From positions 372,001-436,000 of the forward strand of contig NZ_PKQQ01000001.1 of the NCBI RefSeq assembly GCF_002893095.1: DNA of 64,000 nt, read 5' to 3'. Position 1 is the stretch's first letter. The number at the start of each line of letters is the position of its first letter. The DNA is from Stenotrophomonas sp. VV52. Lineage in GTDB: Bacteria; Pseudomonadota; Gammaproteobacteria; Xanthomonadales; Xanthomonadaceae. Below, piece after piece: positions 1-8,327 of the stretch. A program made the position numbers and the translations under genes. Below the pieces are notes generated by a model. That model worked only from the letters and a program-made list of their open reading frames with translations. It did not search any database and was not told where the DNA came from.

Positions 1-128
1 CCCTGTTCGGCCAGTTCCCAGCCCGGGATCTGCGGCAGCAGCTCCGCTACCCGGGCCTCGCCCAGCTTGTGGTCGCTGCCCTTGCGGGGCACGCAGTGCG
101 CCTGGGCCAGCGGAATCAGGTCGGCCAT
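1..128 (-). CDS. phhB: pterin-4a-carbinolamine dehydratase, N-terminal part (cut by window edge)
   Basis: The first 42 codons read leftward from an ATG at 128 and run off the window. The sequence begins [20 protein letters not shown] and continues into [14 protein letters not shown], the conserved N-terminus of xanthomonad PCD/DCoH proteins. The family dehydrates 4a-hydroxytetrahydrobiopterin and so recycles the cofactor of phenylalanine hydroxylase. The catalytic His-His region lies beyond the edge and cannot be checked. The gene is divergent from nfuA, and the 91-bp gap between them must hold both promoters. I recognise the family by sequence only. Confidence 0.85.
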   Translation of the reverse strand, partial: MADLIPLAQAHCVPRKGSDHKLGEARVAELLPQIPGWELAEQ

Positions 129-219
129 GGAATCCTCCACCTCGTGTATGCCTGAACAATGCGCCGGACAGTGTATAAACCGAATGAGCGCATAACATGT
201 AAGCCGCTAGAATAGCCGC

Positions 220-819
220 ATGATCCAGATCTCCGACACTGCCCAGACCTATTTCCGCAAGCTCATCGAGCGCGAAGCCGTGCCCGGCATGGGCGTGCGC
301 CTCAGCGCCGTCGACGCCGGCACCCCGCGCGCCGACGCCCGGCTGGAGTTCGCAGAACCCTCCGACCTGCTCGGCGACGAGTGGGCCGTGGACTGCGACG
401 GCTTCACCCTGTACGTCGCCGCCACCAGCGTCGCCTGGATGGACGGTGCCGACATCGACATCGTCACCAACGGCACCGGCGGCCAGCAGCTCACCATCAA
501 GGCGCCCAAGATCAAGGGCGAAGTGCCGGCCGAGTCCGCCTCGCTGGTCGAGCGCGTGCGCTGGGTCGTGGAAAACGAAGTCAACCCGCAGCTGGCCTCG
601 CACGGTGGCAAGGTCGCCGTGCAGGAAGTCTCCTCCGACGGCGTGGTACTGCTGCGTTTCGGCGGCGGCTGCCAGGGCTGCGGCATGGCCGACGTCACCC
701 TCAAGCAGGGCATCGAAAAAACGCTCATGGGCCGCGTGCCCGGCATCACCGCCGTGCGTGACGCGACCGACCATGACAGCGGGCACGCGCCGTACATTCC
801 CCGCGGCACGGCTGCCTGA
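220..819 (+). CDS. nfuA: Fe/S biogenesis protein NfuA
   Basis: This 199-aa protein has the two-part NfuA layout: a degenerate A-type (IscA-like) domain at about residues 1-95 and a C-terminal Nfu domain at about 108-180. The Nfu domain carries the cluster-binding CxxC, seen as [11 protein letters not shown] with Cys151 and Cys154. The family receives [4Fe-4S] clusters and delivers them to apoproteins, especially under oxidative stress or iron limitation. Length is close to the E. coli protein (191 aa). The A-type domain lacks the usual cysteines, as expected for NfuA. The next gene starts 9 bp after the stop, so read-through transcription is likely. Confidence 0.95.
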   Translation: MIQISDTAQTYFRKLIEREAVPGMGVRLSAVDAGTPRADARLEFAEPSDLLGDEWAVDCDGFTLYVAATSVAWMDGADIDIVTNGTGGQQLTIKAPKIKGEVPAESASLVERVRWVVENEVNPQLASHGGKVAVQEVSSDGVVLLRFGGGCQGCGMADVTLKQGIEKTLMGRVPGITAVRDATDHDSGHAPYIPRGTAA

Positions 820-828
820 TCGTCCTGC

Positions 829-2628
829 GTGACACTGCGCCGGGCTGACGAGATCCTCCACGCGCTGCTGGCTCGCCAGCCGGAAAAACGCATCGTTGAA
901 AAAACCACCGGCCTCCCTTACGGGTGGGGCCTGTGGCTGCGCTCGATGACGCCGCTGCCGCGCCCGTTCCGCTCCTCCGAAGTCATCGCCGAACTGATCC
1001 AGCGCCCGCTGCCCGGTTCGCCCGGCCGCCTGCCGGCGCTGGGCACCGTGCAGGCCATGCGCCGGCTGCTCTGGCAGACCTGGGACCCGGCCCCGCGCGA
1101 CCAGCGCTGGATGCGCTGGACCTCCGGCGTGGTCAGCCTGCTGCTGCACCTGCTGTTTGCCGCACTGCTGCTGTGGGTCGCGCTGATCCGCCCGCCGGTA
1201 ACGCCGGAGCAGGGCGGCGATGGCGGCCGCATCCAGGTCGAGTTCCTCGGCAGCGGCACCCCGCAGGACAGCGGCGGCGGCGATCCCGCCGAGGCCAGCA
1301 GTGCTGCAGCCGCCGCCGCCGCCGCCGCGGCGCAAGCCGCCGCCGCGCAGGCACGTTCGCGCGCGTCCGCCCGTACGCCAGCGGCCACCGCCCCGCAGCC
1401 GCCCACACCCCCGTCCACCAGCGACGCCGAACCCACGCCGCCGCCCCCGCAGCCCACCGCGACCGCAGAACCGGCCCCGCCGACCCCCGCGCCCACGCCG
1501 GTCGAACAACCGGTCCAGGCCACCGACGTGGCCGAGGCCACCACCGATTTCGTGGTGCCGCCGACCAGCGTGCCGCGTACCGAAGTCCGCGTGATTCCGC
1601 GCGAGGCCCCCGAGGTGCAGGTGCGCGAGCGCACTGTCGAAGTGGTGCAGGCGCCGACCCCGACCCCGGTCACCCCGACCCTGCGTCCGGTTGAGCCGCA
1701 GCTGCGCACCCCCGAGCTGGCCGTGCGCGAGCGCGAAGTCACCACCATCACCGCGCCCACCCCGCCGGTGCCCACCGCCGGGCCCCAGGTGGATATCCGG
1801 GTGCCGCAACGCGACCTGCAGGTGCGCGAGCGGGAAATTGCACCGGCGCCCTCCGTGTCGGTCACCGTAGCGCCAGTGCCGCAGCGTGAGATCACCGTGC
1901 CCGGGCGCAGCCCGGAGGTCAGCGTGCGCGAGCGTACCGTGCCCAACGCCGCGCCGCGTCCGGCGCCTGCCACGCCAAGCGCAACGGCGAGCACGCCCTC
2001 GGCCACGCCGAGCACCAGCCCGAACCCGGCCCGCCAGGCCGCGCCGAGTCGCAGCACGGCGTCCACGCCCTCGACCTCGCCGGCACCGGCCGCGCGCCCG
2101 GCGCCGAATCCCGGCGACTGGTCCACCCCGGCCAAGGGCGACGACTGGGGCGCGGCCAACCGCGACGGCGAGCGCAGCGGTGCCCACCAGGCGAACCAGG
2201 GCGCCGGCCGCACCGGCGATGGATTGTTCAATGCCGACGGCAGCGTGCGCGTGCCCGGCCAGGACGGCAGCGGCGACAGTGAGCGCGGCGCCCCCGGCGG
2301 CGAGAACGACGGCTGGAGCAAGGAGCGCATCGCGCAGTCCGGCACCTGGCTCAAGCGCCCGCCATACGACTACACGCCCACCTCGTTCGACAAATACTGG
2401 GCACCGAACGAATCGCTGCTGGCCGAATGGGTGCGCAAGGGCATCAAGGCCGTGGAGATTCCGATTCCCGGCACCAGCTCGAAGATCTCCTGCGTGATTT
2501 CGATCCTGCAGTTCGGCGGCGGCTGCGGCCTGACCGACCCGAACATGCAGGACCAGCCGGCGGTGGCGCGGCCGCCACCGGACGTCCCGTTCAAGAAAGA
2601 ACTACAGGAAGACAACGGCTCCCGGTAA
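829..2628 (+). CDS. transmembrane repetitive protein (proline-rich, function unknown)
   Basis: This 599-aa protein starts with GTG, 9 bp after nfuA. Residues 1-95 are an N-terminal region, followed by one clear membrane helix at about 100-122 (SLLLHLLFAALLLWVALI). Then comes a poly-Ala stretch (about 155-175) and some 250 residues of Pro/Thr/Ala-rich sequence with imperfect repeats centred on VRER(T/E)(V/I). A second low-complexity Ser/Pro/Ala block follows. The C-terminal ~110 residues are compact and contain two cysteines around FGGGCG. The architecture resembles TonB- or TolA-like spanning proteins, but no TonB C-terminal motif is visible. Xanthomonads carry proteins annotated simply as transmembrane repetitive protein, and no function is assigned here. 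Confidence 0.75.
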   Translation: MTLRRADEILHALLARQPEKRIVEKTTGLPYGWGLWLRSMTPLPRPFRSSEVIAELIQRPLPGSPGRLPALGTVQAMRRLLWQTWDPAPRDQRWMRWTSGVVSLLLHLLFAALLLWVALIRPPVTPEQGGDGGRIQVEFLGSGTPQDSGGGDPAEASSAAAAAAAAAAQAAAAQARSRASARTPAATAPQPPTPPSTSDAEPTPPPPQPTATAEPAPPTPAPTPVEQPVQATDVAEATTDFVVPPTSVPRTEVRVIPREAPEVQVRERTVEVVQAPTPTPVTPTLRPVEPQLRTPELAVREREVTTITAPTPPVPTAGPQVDIRVPQRDLQVREREIAPAPSVSVTVAPVPQREITVPGRSPEVSVRERTVPNAAPRPAPATPSATASTPSATPSTSPNPARQAAPSRSTASTPSTSPAPAARPAPNPGDWSTPAKGDDWGAANRDGERSGAHQANQGAGRTGDGLFNADGSVRVPGQDGSGDSERGAPGGENDGWSKERIAQSGTWLKRPPYDYTPTSFDKYWAPNESLLAEWVRKGIKAVEIPIPGTSSKISCVISILQFGGGCGLTDPNMQDQPAVARPPPDVPFKKELQEDNGSR

Positions 2629-2639
2629 TGGCGACCCGC

Positions 2640-2722
2640 GTAGCGACACGCCATGCGTGTCCCACGGGTTGCGTCATCGCGCGCGGTCCGGCACCGCGAG
2701 GACACGCATGGCGTGTCTCTAC
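2640..2722. repeat. pair of GTAG-headed REP (SMAG-type) palindromes, inverted
   Basis: A palindrome beginning GTAGCGACACGCCATGCGTG lies at 2640-2665, and its inverted counterpart ending in CTAC lies at 2698-2722. The outer GTAG/CTAC tetranucleotides and the CATGCGTG/CACGCATG stem are shared with other copies in this window. The right-hand element overlaps the 3' end of the barstar gene: the TAG stop of that gene is the TAG of the REP head. The pair could form a larger stem and act as a terminator or mRNA stabiliser. Confidence 0.85.
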
Positions 2723-3135
2723 GCCTCGGTCACCGCCAGGAACGCCCAGAACGGCACGTTCTGTTCGGCCCACGCCTGGCAGGCTTCATCCAGCACGTCC
2801 AGCAACGTATCGAAATCCTTCTCCGCATCGTTGCGCAGGCCATCGGCATCGCTGAAGAACAGCGCATAGCCGTTCGCCTTGATCCACGACAGGTCGCGCA
2901 GGCAATCCACCAGCGCATCCCAATTTCCGCCAAACGTCCTCGGAAAATCCAGCTGCGTCGCCATGCGCGTCAGCAGCGTGCGCTTGTCGTGGCAGCCGGC
3001 CAGGTCGATGGTGGCCACGCGCAGCCCCGCATCGCGCATGGCCGCGGACAACGGCCCGATGTCATCGTTGCCGATCGCGTACACGCCGGCATTGTTGATG
3101 TCGTCCAGGCCCAGTTCGAATGCATCGTGATTCAT
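2719..3135 (-). CDS. barstar-family ribonuclease inhibitor
   Basis: This 138-aa cytoplasmic protein has the barstar fold signature: an N-terminal GVYAIG strand, TIDLAGCHDKRTLLTRMATQ, then FGGNWDALVDCLRDLSW, which matches the conserved G-x-N-W-D-A-L-x-D-x-L motif of barstar. It ends in the acidic C-terminal helix typical of the family. Barstar neutralises barnase by occluding its active site. The ATG overlaps the stop of the upstream barnase-like gene by 4 nt (ATGA), so toxin and inhibitor should be translationally coupled. The stop codon is supplied by a REP element. No signal peptide is visible, which fits a cytosolic immunity role. Confidence 0.9.
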   Translation of the reverse strand: MNHDAFELGLDDINNAGVYAIGNDDIGPLSAAMRDAGLRVATIDLAGCHDKRTLLTRMATQLDFPRTFGGNWDALVDCLRDLSWIKANGYALFFSDADGLRNDAEKDFDTLLDVLDEACQAWAEQNVPFWAFLAVTEA

Positions 3136-3611
3136 TGCCAGCTCCCGGCAGGTGGGACCTCAAAACTGCGGAAGGTCTCGTAATGGTCGTCGGTGTAGAA
3201 CCAACCGGTCGGCGGGGTGCCGCCGGTCACGATACGGCGTGCGCCACGGTTGCCGGCGCCCGGCGTGTCCACGGTGTACTCGCGGTAGTAACCGCGCGGC
3301 CGGTCGGGCAGGCGCTGTTCGCGGTTGCTGAAAACACTGCCGTCCTGGCGGTGCGGATACGGCCCGCCGCGCTGGATGAGCACGATGGTCTGGCGCGCCT
3401 CCGGTGGCAGGAAGGCGGGCAGGGCATCAGCGGAACGTTGCGCCGTGGCACCGGGGTTGGCCGGGGCGCTGGCGGCGGGTGCCGTGCCGGTGTCGGGTTG
3501 GGTGAGCGAAGGGGCGAACTGCGGCGCAGGCGCGTGCTGCAGCTGCTTGATGCCGACCAGGCCGCCGACCAGCAGGAGGATGGCGAGCAGGAGGAGTAGG
3601 GGTTTGCGCAT
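3132..3611 (-). CDS. barnase-like (N1/T1 family) ribonuclease, membrane-anchored or secreted
   Basis: The 159-aa protein starts with MRKPLLLLLAILLLVGGLVG, a signal peptide or anchor, followed by a Pro/Ala/Thr-rich linker to about residue 65. The C-terminal ~90 residues match microbial guanyl-specific RNases. Candidate catalytic residues are Glu111 (YYREYTV), Arg125/126 (ARRIV) and His143 (TDDHYETF), the same order as Glu73, Arg83 and His102 of barnase. The family cleaves single-stranded RNA after guanine. It is the first gene of a two-gene unit with barstar. No clear Shine-Dalgarno is seen before the ATG, which may keep expression low. Substrate (own, competitor or environmental RNA) is unknown. 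Confidence 0.88.
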   Translation of the reverse strand: MRKPLLLLLAILLLVGGLVGIKQLQHAPAPQFAPSLTQPDTGTAPAASAPANPGATAQRSADALPAFLPPEARQTIVLIQRGGPYPHRQDGSVFSNREQRLPDRPRGYYREYTVDTPGAGNRGARRIVTGGTPPTGWFYTDDHYETFRSFEVPPAGSWQ

Positions 3612-3778
3612 GGGGGTACTCTACTGCCAGGCAGGGCCTGGCACTACCGCGGGCCGGTGATTTCCTGGTGCGATGCACATTCCCTTACATGGGGGGTTGG
3701 TAACCTTCACATCCATCCCCATCATCGACTTCGCAACGCCCGGTCTTCGCCGGGCGAGTGAGCTACCAGGAGAACCAC

Positions 3779-4390
3779 ATGGCCTACACCCTCCCCAAGC
3801 TGTCCTACGCCTACGACGCGCTTGAGCCGCATATCGATGCGGCCACGATGGAAATCCATCACACCAAGCATCACCAGACCTACATCAACAACGTCAATGC
3901 GGCACTGGAAGGCACCGAATACGCCGACCTGCCGGTGGAAGAGCTGGTCAAGAAGCTGAAGTCGCTGCCGGAAAACCTGCAGGGCCCGGTGCGCAACAAC
4001 GGTGGCGGCCACGCCAACCACAGCCTGTTCTGGACCGTGATGGCGCCCAACGCCGGTGGCAACCCGAAGGGCGACGTCGCCAAGGCGATCGACGCGGACC
4101 TGGGCGGTTTCGAGAAGTTCAAGGAAGCCTTCACCAAGGCTGCGCTGACCCGTTTCGGCAGCGGCTGGGCCTGGCTGAGCGTCACCCCGGACAAGAAGGT
4201 CGTGGTTGAGAGCACCGGCAACCAGGACAGCCCGCTGATGGAAGGCAACACCCCCATCCTGGGCCTGGACGTGTGGGAACACGCGTACTACCTGAAGTAC
4301 CAGAACCGTCGCCCGGAATACATCGGCGCGTTCTTCAACGTCATCGACTGGAACGAAGTCGAGCGTCGTTACCAGGAAGCGATCGCCTGA
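3779..4390 (+). CDS. sodA: superoxide dismutase [Mn]
   Basis: The 203-aa enzyme dismutates superoxide to oxygen and hydrogen peroxide in the cytoplasm. Metal ligands appear as His27 (MEIHHTKHH), His81 ([11 protein letters not shown]) and the C-terminal DVWEHAYY aspartate and histidine. A glutamine in the NQDSPLM motif and the GSGWAWL context are those of Mn-type enzymes, close to E. coli SodA. I chose the ATG at 3779 because AGGAG at 3768-3772 sits 6 nt upstream; a GTG at 3758 is in frame but lacks this spacing. A strong terminator follows. Metal choice is inferred from sequence, not shown. Confidence 0.95.
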   Translation: MAYTLPKLSYAYDALEPHIDAATMEIHHTKHHQTYINNVNAALEGTEYADLPVEELVKKLKSLPENLQGPVRNNGGGHANHSLFWTVMAPNAGGNPKGDVAKAIDADLGGFEKFKEAFTKAALTRFGSGWAWLSVTPDKKVVVESTGNQDSPLMEGNTPILGLDVWEHAYYLKYQNRRPEYIGAFFNVIDWNEVERRYQEAIA

Positions 4391-4396
4391 TCAAAG

Positions 4397-4423
4397 AACG
4401 CCGGGCCCTACGCCCGGCGTTTT
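4397..4423 (+). terminator. Rho-independent terminator of sodA
   Basis: A 9-10 bp perfect stem (ACGCCGGGC paired with GCCCGGCGT, 4398-4406 with 4412-4420) with a short loop is followed by TTT. It begins 7 nt after the sodA stop. The converging gene on the other strand ends at 4426, so the hairpin may also serve it. Confidence 0.85.
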
Positions 4424-4425
4424 CG

Positions 4426-5271
4426 TTACCGTGTTGCGGCTTCGTCCTGCAATCGAAGGGTCGCGATGATCCCCAGCCGCACGCCGCCGCCTTCGGACCC
4501 CTCCGGCGCGGGCAGCTTCACCGGCTGCAGGCCCTGGCTGGCGAAGTGGGACACCTGGAACAACACATCCAGGCCATGCCCGCCGGCCACCCCGACCAGC
4601 GAGGGTGGGTCGACCCGCTCCCCGGGATTCTTGCGCGCTGGCTGGAAGCCCGGCGAACTGCTGACCAGCTCTTCGGTGTCGGCGGAGAAGTCGCCTGCGA
4701 TCAGCGACGGCAACCCATCGGACGTGGCCCCGATCCAGGTCATCAGGTCGCTGGTCTGGTGCTGGCGCACCGTCGGCTCGTCCGGGTCCGGACGCAGCCG
4801 CGCCACATAGATGTTGACCAGCGCTTCCTGCAGCTTCACCCGCAGCATGCCGGCGGCGCTGAACTGGCCCGGCGGATGCAGCAGGGTGACGCCATCCTCG
4901 GACACCGGCAGCCGGCTGAGCAGGGCACTGCCATGGCGCAGGCGCTGGCTGGGCGGGTCGGCGGTGACGAAGTCGCAGCTGTAGCGCAGGCGGGTCGCCA
5001 GCCAGCAGGCCGGGTTGCGGCCCTGCGACTGCTGCACCCGCTGCACCGCGATCACGTCCGGCTGCAGCCCCTCCAGCACCTGCAGCAGCTGGTCGCGGCG
5101 CTGTTCCCACTCGCTGTCGTCGCCCACCGGCAGCTCCAGCGTGGCGATCTTCAGCAGGCGCGGCGCAGGCTCGCCCTGGCGGGCATCGGCCGACAGGACG
5201 GGGGTGGTCAACATCAGGAGCAGGAGCCAGCCGTGCCAGTGTCCTGCGACAACCGTGGGGAGGAGGCGCAT
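4426..5271 (-). CDS. endonuclease/exonuclease/phosphatase (EEP) family protein, exported
   Basis: This 281-aa protein begins MRLLPTVVAG and has a hydrophobic signal region (WLLLLMLTTPVLSADA). It then follows the EEP fold: an early strand (KIATLELP), QPDVIAVQRVQ in the position of the usual LQE metal motif, and SLIAGDFSADTE matching the GDFN motif. HGLDVLF corresponds to the C-terminal region that usually holds SDH, but no clear SDH is visible. Several catalytic positions therefore look altered, so activity is uncertain. An in-frame start at 5319 would lengthen the N-terminus without adding a better signal peptide. Family assignment is moderately sure and substrate unknown. Confidence 0.7.
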   Translation of the reverse strand: MRLLPTVVAGHWHGWLLLLMLTTPVLSADARQGEPAPRLLKIATLELPVGDDSEWEQRRDQLLQVLEGLQPDVIAVQRVQQSQGRNPACWLATRLRYSCDFVTADPPSQRLRHGSALLSRLPVSEDGVTLLHPPGQFSAAGMLRVKLQEALVNIYVARLRPDPDEPTVRQHQTSDLMTWIGATSDGLPSLIAGDFSADTEELVSSSPGFQPARKNPGERVDPPSLVGVAGGHGLDVLFQVSHFASQGLQPVKLPAPEGSEGGGVRLGIIATLRLQDEAATR

Positions 5272-5402
5272 AACGATAAGTTTACGCTTGAGCCGTGGAC
5301 GTGCCGTGACTTCCGTCAAATGTCACGTTCGGCCGCAGCGTGCGCGGCCGGGGACCTTCCGGTAACCTTGCGCCCTTTGAAGCCGCAGGACAGCCCGATA
5401 GC

Positions 5403-6965
5403 ATGAGCACGACCGCAGCCGCCAGCGTTGGCACGGGCAGGATGCCGCGCCAGATTCCGTACATCATCGGCAACGAGGCCTGCGAACGGTTCAGTTTCTA
5501 CGGGATGCGCAACATCCTGGTGCAGTTCCTGATCACCTCGCTGCTGCTGCAGGAGATCACGGCCGATGGCCGGGCCGGCGAGGCCAAGGACATCATGCAC
5601 AGCTTCATGATCGGCGTGTACTTCTTCCCGCTGCTCGGCGGCTGGCTGGCCGACAAGTTCTTCGGCAAGTACCACACCATCCTCTGGTTCAGCCTGATCT
5701 ACTGCGCCGGCCACGCCTGCCTGGCGCTTTTCGAGAACAGTCGCGAAGGCTTCTTCTTCGGCCTGGGCCTGATCGCGCTGGGCGCCGGCGGCATCAAGCC
5801 GCTGGTGGCCTCGTTCATGGGCGACCAGTTCGATCAGAGCAACAAGCACCTGGCCAAGATCGTGTTCGACGCCTTCTACTGGATCATCAACTTCGGCTCG
5901 CTGTTCGCCTCGCTGCTGATCCCGCTGGCGCTGAAGAACCTCGGCCCGCAGTGGGCGTTCGGCATCCCGGGCATCCTGATGTTCGTGGCCACCTTCGTGT
6001 TCTGGCTGGGCCGCAAGCGCTACGTGCTGGTGCCGCTGCCGCCGAAGGACCCGCATTCGTTCGGCAACGTGGTGCGCACCGCGCTGTCGGCGCAGGTGCC
6101 GGGCAAGGGCCGTCCGGGCCGCACCCTGGCCATTCTCGGCGCGGTGCTGGCGGTGGCCTCGATGGGCCTGGTCGGCAGCCTCGGCATCGTGATCTGCCTG
6201 TGCATCGCGCTGGTGCTGGTGCTGGCCGGCGTGGGCGGCGGCACCTGGATCCAGCTCGACCGCGCCCGTGCCGTGCACCCGGCCGAAGCCGTGGAAGGCG
6301 TGCGTTCGGTGCTGCGCGTGCTGGTGATCTTCGCGCTGACCACCCCGTTCTTCTCGCTGTTCGACCAGAAGGCGTCCACCTGGGTGCTGCAGGGCCAGCA
6401 GATGGCCATGCCGTCCTGGTTCACCGCCTCGCAGATGCAGGCGCTGAACCCGCTGCTGGTGATGATCCTGATCCCGTTCAACAACCTGGTCCTGTATCCG
6501 GCACTGCGCCGCTTCGGCTTCGAGCCGACCGCGCTGCGCCGCATGACCGCCGGCATCGCCTTCAGCGGCCTGGCCTGGATCGTGGTCGGCGGCATCCAGG
6601 TGATGATGGACGGCGGCAACGTCATGTCGATCTTCTGGCAGATGCTGCCGTACGCGCTGCTGACCTTCGGTGAGGTGCTGGTTTCGGCTACCGGCCTGGA
6701 GTTCGCCTACAGCCAGGCGCCGCAGGCGATGAAGGGCGTGGTGATGAGCTTCTGGAACCTGACCACCACCATCGGCAACTTGTGGGTGCTGCTGTCCAAT
6801 GCCGCCGTGCGCAATGAAACGGTGACCCACCAGATCGCCAGTACCGGGCTCAGCGAGGCCGCGTTCCTGATGTTCTTCTTCGCCGGCTTCGCGTTCGTCG
6901 CGGCGTTGGCCTTCGGTTGGTATGCCAAGCGCTATCGTATGGTCGACAACTACCGCGCTGCCTGA
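5403..6965 (+). CDS. proton-dependent oligopeptide (POT/PTR) family transporter
   Basis: The 520-aa inner-membrane protein shows POT hallmarks: an ExxER motif near the N-terminus (NEACERFSFYG), GVYFFPLLGGWLADKFFGKYHT in the first PTR2 signature region, and FYWIINFGSLFA in the second. About 12-14 hydrophobic segments are evident. The family imports di- and tripeptides with protons. The ATG at 5403 directly precedes a short polar N-terminus, which is usual. The gene is followed after 8 bp by the rhomboid gene, suggesting co-transcription. Peptide specificity cannot be read from the sequence. Confidence 0.92.
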   Translation: MSTTAAASVGTGRMPRQIPYIIGNEACERFSFYGMRNILVQFLITSLLLQEITADGRAGEAKDIMHSFMIGVYFFPLLGGWLADKFFGKYHTILWFSLIYCAGHACLALFENSREGFFFGLGLIALGAGGIKPLVASFMGDQFDQSNKHLAKIVFDAFYWIINFGSLFASLLIPLALKNLGPQWAFGIPGILMFVATFVFWLGRKRYVLVPLPPKDPHSFGNVVRTALSAQVPGKGRPGRTLAILGAVLAVASMGLVGSLGIVICLCIALVLVLAGVGGGTWIQLDRARAVHPAEAVEGVRSVLRVLVIFALTTPFFSLFDQKASTWVLQGQQMAMPSWFTASQMQALNPLLVMILIPFNNLVLYPALRRFGFEPTALRRMTAGIAFSGLAWIVVGGIQVMMDGGNVMSIFWQMLPYALLTFGEVLVSATGLEFAYSQAPQAMKGVVMSFWNLTTTIGNLWVLLSNAAVRNETVTHQIASTGLSEAAFLMFFFAGFAFVAALAFGWYAKRYRMVDNYRAA

Positions 6966-6973
6966 GTACCGCC

Positions 6974-7597
6974 ATGACCCCCGTAAACCTGCTGCTGATC
7001 GCCATCACCGCCCTTGTTTCGTGGATGGCGTTCAACAACCGCGCGCTGGCCGACCGCCTGATCCTGTGGCCGCCGGCGGTGGACCGCAAGCGCCAGTACG
7101 ACCGCCTGGTGACCTATGGGTTCATCCACGCGGACTGGTCGCACCTGATCTTCAACATGATCACGCTGTTCTTCTTCGGCGGGCAGATCGAACGGGTGAT
7201 GGCCAGCCTGACCGGCAGCTACCTGACCTACCCGGCGTTCTACCTGGGGGCGCTGGTGGTGTCGATCCTGCCCAGCTACCTGAAAAACCAGAAGAACCCC
7301 AACTACATGAGCCTGGGCGCCTCGGGCGCGGTGTCGGCGGTGCTGTTCGCCTTCATCCTGCTCAGCCCGTGGACGATCATCTTCGTGTTCTTCATTCCGG
7401 CCCCGGCGATCATCTATGCCGCGTTCTACGTCGGCTACAGCATCTGGATGGACCGCCGGGGCGGGGACCGCATCAACCACAGCGCGCACCTGGCCGGTGC
7501 CGCGTTCGGCGTGATCTTCATGCTTGCCATGCGCCCGGAGATCTTCGGGCACTTCCTGGCCGAGTTGAGCAACCCGCGCTTCAGCCTGGGCGGCTGA
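6974..7597 (+). CDS. rhomboid-family intramembrane serine protease
   Basis: The 207-aa protein has about six hydrophobic segments and the rhomboid active site. The nucleophile is Ser117 in GASGAV and the base His172 in NHSAHLAGAAFG. The upstream HADWSHLIFNM matches the conserved HxxxxHxxxN region of loop 1/TM2. Rhomboids cleave transmembrane segments of client proteins within the inner membrane. It starts 8 bp after the POT transporter gene. The client is unknown. Confidence 0.92.
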   Translation: MTPVNLLLIAITALVSWMAFNNRALADRLILWPPAVDRKRQYDRLVTYGFIHADWSHLIFNMITLFFFGGQIERVMASLTGSYLTYPAFYLGALVVSILPSYLKNQKNPNYMSLGASGAVSAVLFAFILLSPWTIIFVFFIPAPAIIYAAFYVGYSIWMDRRGGDRINHSAHLAGAAFGVIFMLAMRPEIFGHFLAELSNPRFSLGG

Positions 7598-7601
7598 TGG
7601 A

Positions 7602-7778
7602 TTACGCGGCGAAGCGCTGGTCGACGCCGTAGGCGCTGAGCAGGCGGGTGTAGACCTCGTGGTCGATAAGGTCGAAGTCCGACCCGTTGGTCTGGCCGTT
7701 CAGGGCCAGCTGGAACAGGCCTTCGAGCAGCGAGCTGTCGGCATCGCCGGGCAGGGCAACTTCGGGTGCATTGTCCAT
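7602..7778 (-). CDS. small conserved-looking protein, 58 aa, unknown function
   Basis: A complete short frame runs leftward from ATG at 7778 to TAA at 7602. It is preceded by a good AAGGAG ribosome-binding site (positions 7784-7789 on the plus strand, spacing about 6). The product is acidic and soluble, with a run DFDLIDHEVYTRLLSAYGVDQRFAA at its end and no signal peptide. It is convergent with the rhomboid gene. Codon use (GCC, CTG, GGC) is that of a real gene here. I do not recognise a domain. Confidence 0.6.
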   Translation of the reverse strand: MDNAPEVALPGDADSSLLEGLFQLALNGQTNGSDFDLIDHEVYTRLLSAYGVDQRFAA

Positions 7779-7989
7779 GTAACGCTCCTTGGGACACGGA
7801 TGGGGCAGGCAGGAGTCGCAAAAGCCGTGCCAGCTTTTACGCCCTGTCCGATCCCTATATCGGCTTGAGCCGGCGGAGCTTTAGGGCCAGATGTGACCCG
7901 TTACGTCGCCTGTTGCCCCTGTTCAGGCTTCACGCGATCATGGCGCCACGCTGCGCACTATCGCGACAGTCGCCGCAGGAGACACCGCC

Positions 7990-8292
7990 ATGGCTTCGGT
8001 TACCCCGCCCGGATTGGCGTACGAGGTGGAGCACCTCCCGGATCAGCACCGTTTCCAGGCCCGCGTTCGCGGGGAGCTCGCCGTGCTGGACTACACCCTC
8101 AAGGACGGGCAGATGGTCATTACCCATACCGGCGTGCCCGAGGCCATCGCCGGCCGCGGCATCGCGGGGGAGCTGACCAAAGTGGCGCTTCGCCATGCCC
8201 GCGACAATCACTACACGGTTGTGCCGGACTGCGAGTACGCCCAACACTTCTTCGAGAACCACACCGAGTACGACGATCTGCTCGCGCCCTGA
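7990..8292 (+). CDS. small GNAT-type N-acetyltransferase (YjdJ-like)
   Basis: This 100-aa protein matches the short acetyltransferase family exemplified by E. coli YjdJ. It has an N-terminal strand pair (FQARVRGELAVLDYTL), THTGVPEAIAGRGIAGELTKVAL with the acetyl-CoA-binding GRGIA loop, and the C-terminal VVPDCEYAQHFFENH that typifies the family. The ATG follows GCAGGAGACACCGCC, a good ribosome-binding site. The substrate is unknown. Confidence 0.85.
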   Translation: MASVTPPGLAYEVEHLPDQHRFQARVRGELAVLDYTLKDGQMVITHTGVPEAIAGRGIAGELTKVALRHARDNHYTVVPDCEYAQHFFENHTEYDDLLAP

Positions 8293-8327
8293 AAAAAACA
8301 GGTGCCTTTCACGGAAGAAGGAACATC

